A stretch of DNA of 5,831 bases from Bacteroidales bacterium GP2 (GTDB taxonomy: Bacteria > Bacteroidota > Bacteroidia > Bacteroidales > Muribaculaceae). The stretch is from positions 7,088 through 12,918 of the forward strand of contig DAAJ01000034.1 in NCBI GenBank assembly GCA_001701115.1. Direction: 5' to 3'. Under the pieces are notes generated by a model. The model was not told the origin of the DNA, did no database searches, and worked only from the letters and a program-made list of their open reading frames with translations. The position numbers were made by a program, and so were the translations under genes. Below are positions 1 through 4,001 of the stretch, one piece after another; within the stretch, counting starts at the first letter, position 1; every line of letters begins with the position of its first letter.

Positions 1-27
1 GCTCTGAACCAGCTGAGCTAAGCGCCC
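1..27 (-). tRNA. tRNA gene, 5' part only (runs off the window)
   Basis: Read on the minus strand, these bases give a seven-base 5' acceptor strand (GGGCGCT), then TA, then a D-arm with a GCTC/GAGC stem around the loop AGCTGGTTCA. This is the canonical first third of a tRNA. The anticodon, T-arm and 3' end lie beyond base 1, so the isotype cannot be read. From memory the 5' end resembles Bacteroidales tRNA-Val, but that is recall and not evidence in the window. A well-formed promoter lies just upstream at 48-78, which suggests this is the first or only tRNA of its transcript. Confidence 0.85.
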
Positions 28-47
28 GATTTGCTGCGAAAGCGTTG

Positions 48-78
48 CAAAGGTACGACTATTTTTTCAACCTGCAAA
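48..78 (-). promoter_or_regulatory. Bacteroidetes-type promoter of the tRNA
   Basis: On the minus strand TTTG (75-78) is followed after 19 bp by TACCTTTG (48-55), an exact match to the Bacteroidetes -33/-7 pattern TTTG-N19-TAnnTTTG. Transcription would start near base 41-44, about 15 nt before the mature tRNA 5' end at 27. The flanking DNA upstream is AT-rich. The transcription start is inferred. Confidence 0.75.
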
Positions 79-137
79 TTTTTCGGGAGAAAATATTTAT
101 AAAAAATTAATTGCGTCTGATTATCAAGTGCCTATAT

Positions 138-181
138 AAACAGCATCACGCATCGCCTCCCGGAGATACGTGATGCTGTTT
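138..181. terminator. Long hairpin, possible bidirectional terminator
   Basis: Arms 138-150 and 169-181 pair perfectly over 13 bp (AAACAGCATCACG with CGTGATGCTGTTT) around an 18-nt loop, which itself contains a small CTCC/GGAG hairpin. On the plus strand the stem ends in TTTT; on the minus strand it ends in TTTATATA. Both U-runs are weak. The hairpin lies downstream of the mtnN-luxS operon and of the candidate minus-strand transcript starting near 287, so termination of leftward transcripts before the tRNA promoter is the likeliest role. A structural element within an RNA is the alternative. Confidence 0.5.
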
Positions 182-186
182 TCATC

Positions 187-244
187 GTGGGATGAAATGT
201 TGTTCCAAATAGATTACCGAAAGGTGTGGGATGAAAAATTGTTC
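187..244. repeat. Two-copy imperfect direct repeat, 39-bp period
   Basis: Two 19-base units, GTGGGATGAAATGTTGTTC (187-205) and GTGGGATGAAAAATTGTTC (226-244), match at 17 of 19 positions and start 39 bp apart. Each also takes part in a small inverted repeat with an adjacent TTCATC or TTTCATC. There are only two copies and they are not identical, so this is not a CRISPR array. I have an unverified impression that similar words recur between genes in Bacteroidales genomes. Confidence 0.5.
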
Positions 245-292
245 ATCACGCGCACCGCAGTGGCTATTGTTTATTCGTATAATTATCCGATG

Positions 293-323
293 CAAAGTTA
301 TTTCAACTTTAGAGGTGTGGCAA
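293..323 (-). promoter_or_regulatory. Promoter-like pair facing the tRNA side
   Basis: On the minus strand TTG (321-323) is followed after 20 bp by TAACTTTG (293-300), an exact TAnnTTTG -7 box at an accepted spacing. No coding gene lies immediately downstream, so the likely product is a short non-coding RNA, or an extra transcript of the region before the tRNA. The -33 box is shared with the left arm of the inverted repeat at 322-341. Confidence 0.4.
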
Positions 324-404
324 TACCTAAAAATCAGTATTTTGTGGGCAAGACGCTTATAGTTGTCCTATAATGCCGTGGAGGAGTACTGAAAATTAGG
401 TATT
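322..404. repeat. Inverted repeat downstream of luxS
   Basis: Arms 322-341 and 385-404 are reverse complements at 16 of 20 positions (AATACCTAA, three mismatches, TCAGTA, then one mismatch and one match), separated by 43 bases. The right arm touches the luxS stop codon at 404-406. It could fold in the luxS mRNA 3' region, stabilising the message or aiding release of polymerase, but no U-tract follows either arm. The repeat is seen directly; its role is unknown. Confidence 0.45.
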
Positions 405-886
405 CAAATCGGGTAATTGAGGTTATTCTCGGCAGGATTATCCAGAGTTTCTTCTAAAAACTTTTTCGCCGCCTCTTTTGCCGCAGATAAATCCATATAG
501 GAATAGTTACCGCAATCTTTTGGAGTGGCTCCGGGAATTTCTCCGTTGAAATCGCGTATAAATGCAAAAGTTTCACGCATCAGCGGAAGGATATTTTTGG
601 AGGTGTGGTTGCCCTGCACAAGAAGATAGTTTCCTGTAAGGCATCCCATCGGTCCCCAATAGACTATTTTGTCTTTCCATTGCGGATGGTTGCGCAGGAA
701 CGTTGCTGCAAGATGCTCCATGGCATGTAGGGCTTCTCCTGTTAGCGGAGCCTGGCGGTTAGGTTCAGTAAGGCGGATGTCAAAAGTTGTGATGGCATCG
801 CCGGAAGGAGTTGTGTCGCGGCGTGACACGAAGATACCTCTGCTAAGGCGATTATGGTCTATAGTAAAACTGGCTATTTTTTCCAT
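404..886 (-). CDS. luxS: S-ribosylhomocysteine lyase (autoinducer-2 synthesis)
   Basis: This 160-residue cytoplasmic metalloenzyme splits S-ribosylhomocysteine into homocysteine and DPD, the precursor of autoinducer-2. The hallmark HxxEH sits at H54-E57-H58 and the third metal ligand is C125 in the DCGNY motif. The catalytic cysteine is C82 in GPMGCLTGNY. Conserved H11 and R38 (FDIRL) are also present, and the length is normal for the family. CLTGNY replaces the enterobacterial CRTGFY; I recall the same form in Porphyromonas, so it is a lineage variant and not a defect. The ATG at 886 is supported by AAGGTG (891-896) four bases upstream. The gene begins 20 bp after the mtnN stop, which makes a two-gene operon of consecutive pathway steps. 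Whether AI-2 is used as a signal here cannot be told: no receptor gene is present. Confidence 0.97.
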   Translation of the reverse strand: MEKIASFTIDHNRLSRGIFVSRRDTTPSGDAITTFDIRLTEPNRQAPLTGEALHAMEHLAATFLRNHPQWKDKIVYWGPMGCLTGNYLLVQGNHTSKNILPLMRETFAFIRDFNGEIPGATPKDCGNYSYMDLSAAKEAAKKFLEETLDNPAENNLNYPI

Positions 887-890
887 TGTG

Positions 891-912
891 CACCTTATAT
901 AATATATTATAT
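891..912 (-). promoter_or_regulatory. luxS ribosome-binding site with adjoining AT palindrome
   Basis: AAGGTG (891-896, minus strand) is the clearest Shine-Dalgarno sequence in the window. It is directly preceded by a perfect 16-bp palindrome, ATATAATATATTATAT (897-912), which spans the mtnN stop codon at 907-909. In RNA the palindrome could form a weak A-U hairpin next to the ribosome site. A role in coupling mtnN and luxS translation is inference. Confidence 0.5.
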
Positions 913-1596
913 TTTTTCAGGAAGCTCGCTTAGTAATGTAGACAGGACAGCAAAAGTGCCTCGCGGTGCATCTTCCCAGAAATTTTCATACTGTGCTATA
1001 TTGTCATCGGCTCCCGGAGTGTCACTTATCACACGGATGCATAGGAAAGGCACTTTTTTCAGTTCACAAACATGGGCGATAGCCGCGCTCTCCATATCTA
1101 CAGCCATTGCGTCCGGATATATCGAGCGGATTCTGCTCACCTCCTCCGGTGTTGATATGAACCGGTCACCCGAGCAAACAAGCCCTTTTTTGACTTCGGA
1201 ATTTGAAAGTGCGGGGAGGTCGAGTATTTGTGCTGGAGGAGTAAAGAACCTCGGACATCCTGCGGCTTCCCCCTCTTGTGTGCCTGGTCCGCACCATACG
1301 TCATGGTAGGCTATCCGTTCAGCAACAACAACATCCAATACGGATGCTCCGCCTCCTGCACCACCTGCAACTCCGGTATTGATTATCAGGTCAGGGGTGA
1401 AATTGTTTATCATGGTGGCAGTGCCGATAGCGGCATTCACTTTGCCTATGCCGCATTTTGCCGCGCATACTGAGCGTCCTTCTATGGTGCCTGTATAAAA
1501 TTTGAATCCGTCGATCGTTTCGTCTTTGAGTCCGGCGATGGAGGGGAGAAGCAACTGCAGTTCCTTTTCCATTGCCACAATTATTCCTATAGTCAT
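907..1596 (-). CDS. mtnN: 5'-methylthioadenosine/S-adenosylhomocysteine nucleosidase
   Basis: MtnN (also called Pfs) cleaves adenine from S-adenosylhomocysteine and 5'-methylthioadenosine, relieving product inhibition of methyltransferases and supplying S-ribosylhomocysteine to LuxS. At 229 residues it is full length. The N-terminus MTIGIIVAMEKE carries the family's catalytic E12. A glycine-rich stretch INTGVAGGAGG follows at 72-82, SGDRFI at 142-147, the nucleoside-binding VDMES with E169, and the general acid D192 in RVISDTPG. No signal peptide is seen, so it is cytoplasmic. The ATG at 1596 matches the usual family N-terminus. There is no clear Shine-Dalgarno sequence, which is normal in this phylum. 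It is the first gene of the mtnN-luxS unit, transcribed from a -7 box at 1620-1627, and it lies divergent to the esterase. Confidence 0.96.
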   Translation of the reverse strand: MTIGIIVAMEKELQLLLPSIAGLKDETIDGFKFYTGTIEGRSVCAAKCGIGKVNAAIGTATMINNFTPDLIINTGVAGGAGGGASVLDVVVAERIAYHDVWCGPGTQEGEAAGCPRFFTPPAQILDLPALSNSEVKKGLVCSGDRFISTPEEVSRIRSIYPDAMAVDMESAAIAHVCELKKVPFLCIRVISDTPGADDNIAQYENFWEDAPRGTFAVLSTLLSELPEKI

Positions 1597-1619
1597 GTCT
1601 GAAAATTTTTTTGTTGGTA

Positions 1620-1654
1620 CAAATTTACTCCAAATCCTAAATTCTTTTCTTAAA
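1620..1654 (-). promoter_or_regulatory. Promoter of mtnN-luxS
   Basis: On the minus strand TAAATTTG (1620-1627) is an exact -7 box and lies 23 bases before the mtnN ATG. The best upstream match is TTTA (1651-1654), 23 bp away, which is longer than the usual 19-21 bp and only a partial -33 match. That upstream box overlaps the -7 box of the opposing esterase promoter. The leader would be roughly 15-20 nt, too short to hold a riboswitch. Confidence 0.5.
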
Positions 1655-1658
1655 TTTG
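1624..1658 (+). promoter_or_regulatory. Promoter of the esterase gene
   Basis: TAAATTTG (1651-1658) is an exact Bacteroidetes -7 box. The nearest -33-like word is TTTA (1624-1627), 23 bp upstream and inside the -7 box of the mtnN promoter. Transcription should begin near 1662-1665, leaving only about 6-15 nt before the ATGs at 1671 and 1677. This position also rules out the TTG at 1656 as the start codon, because it lies within the promoter box. Confidence 0.5.
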
Positions 1659-1676
1659 CGGAATAACTTAATGTTT

Positions 1677-2522
1677 ATGAAAAGAATCAATGTTTTTCTG
1701 ATAGCAGCTGCAATTGCTGCTACAGCATGTGCAGGTGCCAGAGGAGCGTCGGCAAGTGATGTATGCCAGGCAGATACTATAAGTGTTTCAGGTCAGTACC
1801 TTGATGTGCCGATGAAAGTGACTGTCGTTGTGCCTGAAAGTTATTTTGCCGAAAACGATACCACGCACTATCCTGTGCTGTATCTTCTCAATGGGCATGG
1901 AGGCACCTATCGTAGTTGGGGCACTATATCCTCGCTTGACGCGATGGCGAACCAGTATGGCTGTATTATAGTTTGTCCTTCCGGCATGAACAGCTGGTAC
2001 TGGGATGCTCCGGAGAAACCAGGACGCCAGATGGAAAGCTTCATCATCAAAGAGCTTATTCCTCACATCGATGCCAATTACCGGACACGCACAGACCGTC
2101 TTGGACGTGCAATTACCGGTTTCAGCATGGGCGGGCACGGAGGTCTTTGGCTTGGCATCCGTCACAGTGACTTGTTTGGCAGCGCCGGTTCAACAAGCGG
2201 TGGCGTCAACATTATCCCCTTCCCGACAAGATGGCACATGAAAGATGCCCTTGGTGAGTATGAGAAAAATCCCGCTCGTTGGGAAGCACATACCGTCAAG
2301 AATCTGGTGGATTCATTAAAGCCGGACCAAATCAATATTATTTTTGACTGTGGCACTGAGGATTTCTTCTACAAAGTCAATTGTGACCTTGACAGTGCTC
2401 TTAATGCACGCAAGATTCCTCACACTTACATCACAGCTCCTGGCGCGCATAATGTGGCTTATTGGAGCAAGAGCATTATCCCGCAGCTTCAATTCTTTAA
2501 AAATATCTGGGACAAGCAGTAA
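1677..2522 (+). CDS. Exported putative esterase, alpha/beta-hydrolase fold
   Basis: The 281-residue product belongs to the esterase D / feruloyl-esterase-like serine hydrolases (Pfam 'Putative esterase'). A strand-turn LLNGHGG (70-76) fits the oxyanion region. The nucleophile is S150 in GFSMGG, the acid is probably D229 (or D224) in DCGTEDFF, and the base is H258 in PGAHNVAYW. Residues 1-20 form a signal peptide (MKR then a hydrophobic run). Cleavage could follow ASA at 24-26, or C18 could be lipidated, although ATAC is a poor lipobox. Export to the periplasm or outer envelope is therefore inferred. The start at 1677 was chosen for its basic n-region; ATG 1671 would add two residues. Possible substrates include acylated glycans, feruloyl esters or S-formylglutathione-like thioesters. 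No carbohydrate-active neighbour settles this. It is divergent from mtnN. Confidence 0.85.
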   Translation: MKRINVFLIAAAIAATACAGARGASASDVCQADTISVSGQYLDVPMKVTVVVPESYFAENDTTHYPVLYLLNGHGGTYRSWGTISSLDAMANQYGCIIVCPSGMNSWYWDAPEKPGRQMESFIIKELIPHIDANYRTRTDRLGRAITGFSMGGHGGLWLGIRHSDLFGSAGSTSGGVNIIPFPTRWHMKDALGEYEKNPARWEAHTVKNLVDSLKPDQINIIFDCGTEDFFYKVNCDLDSALNARKIPHTYITAPGAHNVAYWSKSIIPQLQFFKNIWDKQ

Positions 2523-2540
2523 AAAACAAAATGCGTATAT

Positions 2541-2571
2541 AAAAAATGCTTCCGCGCCGGAAGCATTTTTT
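2541..2571. terminator. Bidirectional intrinsic terminator
   Basis: Arms 2541-2554 and 2558-2571 are perfectly complementary over 14 bp (AAAAAATGCTTCCG / CGGAAGCATTTTTT) around a three-base CGC loop. The stem carries a run of T at the 3' end when read from either strand. It lies 18 bp after the esterase stop and 17 bp beyond the convergent dgt stop, so one hairpin can end both transcripts. Confidence 0.92.
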
Positions 2572-2588
2572 GTATCTATCCATTGGAA

Positions 2589-3923
2589 TCAGTTATTGAT
2601 TTTGAGGCTCATTCCGTTCAATTTTCGGTATAGGTCGAGGGCGTAGACGTCGGTCATGCCACTAACATGGTCCACCACAGCCTGGATTTTTGTGTAAAGG
2701 TCATCGGAGTTGACGTCATATTGCTGCGGGACTTTGCTGAGTAGCAACCGGGAATAGTTTAGCCCCGGATTACGCACCGCATTGATGAGCTGTTCCATCA
2801 GGAAAGTTATGATGCTTGTGCCGGCAAGTTCAATGTCTACAACATCAGGAGCGCGGTAAATCTTATCCCAAGACACCTCTTCGCATTTCTTGTAGCCGGA
2901 GCGTTCAGGTTCGCCAAGGTGGTCAATCAGGGAGCCGGTGAATTCTCCGGCGAGAATTGCTTTTTCGTTTTCGACAAAAGTATTGGCACACGCAATAACG
3001 AGTGCTCCTATGACACATGAACGCAGGTATCCGATTTTTTCATTCGGGTCATCCAGCCGCTCCATTGTGGCTTTTATTTTTTCTCTTCTGTCCGGATGGA
3101 AGAATCCAAGAAGAAGGTTAATGACTGTGGCGCTGTCTATGATGCCGAGCTTGTGAGCATCCTCAAGGTCCATCACCTCATAGCATATATCATCTGCCGC
3201 TTCAACAAGATATACCAAAGGATGCCGGGCATACCTGACTTTTTCTCCCGGCAATCTTTTTATGCCAAGCTGCGTGGCAACCTTTATGAAACTGTCTTTT
3301 TCGCTTGTGAAAAATCCGAATTTGTTTTTTTCTCCCGCAAGGGTGCTTTCATAAGGGTATTTCACTATTGAAGCGAGGGTAGGATATGTCATAGCAAAGC
3401 CCCCTTTGCGCCTTCCGTTGAACTGGTGGGTAAGCAGCCGGAATGCATTTGCGTTGCCGTCAAAATGAATCAGGTCATTCCATTGTTCCGGCGTCAATTC
3501 TTGCTGAAGCCCGCGACCTGCGCCTTCGCTGAAAAATGTGGATATGGCTTTTTCCCCGGAATGTCCGAATGGCGGATTACCGAGGTCATGTGCAAGGCAT
3601 CCGGCTGCAACGATTTCCCCCATCGCGTCGAGTTTTCCAACCCAAGGCTCTCCTGCATAGCGCTCTTTGAGGAGTATCGCGGCTTCATTTGCGAGCGAAC
3701 GCCCTACGCAAGCCACCTCAATGCTATGGGTTAGCCTGTTATGCACGAAAATGCTTCCCGGGAGCGGGAACACCTGGGTTTTGTTCTGGAGCCTCCTGAA
3801 TGGAGATGAAAACACAAGTCGGTCATAATCGCGTGTAAAATCAGAGCGCAGTCCCTTGCGGCTGTCATGGTAATCTTCCAGCCCGAACCGTTTGTCGCAA
3901 ATAAGTTCATCCCAATGCATCAT
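2589..3923 (-). CDS. dgt: dGTPase (deoxyguanosinetriphosphate triphosphohydrolase)
   Basis: Dgt is a cytoplasmic HD-domain enzyme that hydrolyses dGTP to deoxyguanosine and triphosphate, influencing dNTP pools and mutation rate. Family landmarks appear in order. PFRRLQNKTQVFPLP (41-55) is followed by HNRLTHS with metal ligand H66 and by the HD pair H112-D113 in CLAHDLGNPPFGHSGE. H121 and E124 in the same stretch match catalytic residues of the E. coli enzyme. HFDGNANAFRL (153-163) follows, and the last metal aspartate is probably D245 in VEAADDICYEVMDLED. At 444 residues it is shorter than E. coli Dgt (about 505), as I recall for Bacteroidales members. The start MMHWDELI was chosen (ATG 3923; the next ATG, 3920, is equally possible) because any upstream extension would cross the promoter and the nifJ terminator. 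The substrate could include other dNTPs, since the wider family varies. Confidence 0.93.
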   Translation of the reverse strand: MMHWDELICDKRFGLEDYHDSRKGLRSDFTRDYDRLVFSSPFRRLQNKTQVFPLPGSIFVHNRLTHSIEVACVGRSLANEAAILLKERYAGEPWVGKLDAMGEIVAAGCLAHDLGNPPFGHSGEKAISTFFSEGAGRGLQQELTPEQWNDLIHFDGNANAFRLLTHQFNGRRKGGFAMTYPTLASIVKYPYESTLAGEKNKFGFFTSEKDSFIKVATQLGIKRLPGEKVRYARHPLVYLVEAADDICYEVMDLEDAHKLGIIDSATVINLLLGFFHPDRREKIKATMERLDDPNEKIGYLRSCVIGALVIACANTFVENEKAILAGEFTGSLIDHLGEPERSGYKKCEEVSWDKIYRAPDVVDIELAGTSIITFLMEQLINAVRNPGLNYSRLLLSKVPQQYDVNSDDLYTKIQAVVDHVSGMTDVYALDLYRKLNGMSLKINN

Positions 3924-3927
3924 GTTG

Positions 3928-3957
3928 CAAAGATACAAAAAATGCCGCACCCTCAAG
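3928..3957 (-). promoter_or_regulatory. Promoter of dgt, nested in the nifJ terminator
   Basis: On the minus strand TATCTTTG (3928-3935) is an exact -7 box, preceded after 18 bp by TTG (3954-3956; CTTG at 3954-3957). The -33 word falls in the loop of the nifJ terminator hairpin, and the spacer includes its 3' arm and T-run. The -7 box ends only four bases before the dgt ATG at 3923, so the mRNA would be leaderless or have a leader of a few bases. Confidence 0.6.
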
Positions 3958-3970
3958 CGAAGGTGCGGCA
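3937..3970 (-). terminator. Intrinsic terminator of nifJ
   Basis: On the minus strand TGCCGCACC (3962-3970) pairs with GGTGCGGCA (3943-3951) in a GC-rich 9-bp stem with a 10-nt loop, followed by six Ts (3937-3942). It begins 31 bp after the nifJ stop codon, a typical placement. The opposite strand lacks a T-run, so it works mainly in the nifJ direction. Confidence 0.88.
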
Positions 3971-4001
3971 AGTATGAATGGAGTTGTCAGTATTCTGGCT
4001 C

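Larger units (their letters stand above)
138..288 (-). ncRNA. Candidate small structured RNA
   Basis: A minus-strand promoter-like pair (293-323) would start a transcript near 286-289. Leftward from there, the RNA would contain two short hairpins, GATGAA/TTCATC (231-248) and TTTCATC/GATGAAA (180-197). It would end in the 13-bp hairpin at 138-181, giving about 150 nt. No convincing reading frame lies on this strand. The case rests on a promoter match plus stem-loops. I do not recognise a known RNA family, and the region may simply be the 3' untranslated part of the luxS transcript or a decayed repeat. Confidence 0.25.

Noticed and set aside
76..86. GC-poor region near the tRNA considered as an integration (att) site
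   Set aside because: No integrase, no duplicated tRNA 3' end and no phage genes are visible, and the tRNA 3' end lies outside the window.
187..244. Direct repeat considered as a mini CRISPR array
   Set aside because: There are only two units and they are non-identical. The units are 19 bp with a 20-bp gap, and no cas gene lies nearby.
170..373. Plus-strand open frame of 67 residues containing a doubled WDEMLF/WDEKLF motif
   Set aside because: Its start lies inside the 138-181 hairpin, it has no ribosome site or promoter, and its internal repetition comes from the 39-bp DNA repeat. Nothing in it resembles a known protein.
854..1473. Plus-strand open frames antisense to mtnN and luxS
   Set aside because: Both underlying minus-strand genes have intact catalytic motifs. 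The antisense products show no recognisable domain and have no promoter.
1656..1676. TTG start and N-terminal extension of the esterase (MRNNLMF)
   Set aside because: The TTG overlaps the -7 box and lies upstream of the expected transcription start. The signal peptide begins naturally at the ATG at 1677.
1597..1676. SAM/SAH riboswitch upstream of mtnN
   Set aside because: The leader is only about 20 nt and the whole intergenic gap is 80 bp, filled by promoters. There is no room for an aptamer.
3924..3971. Upstream extension of dgt to an ATG at 3971
   Set aside because: The added residues are encoded by the nifJ terminator and the dgt promoter, and family members begin near the MHW segment.
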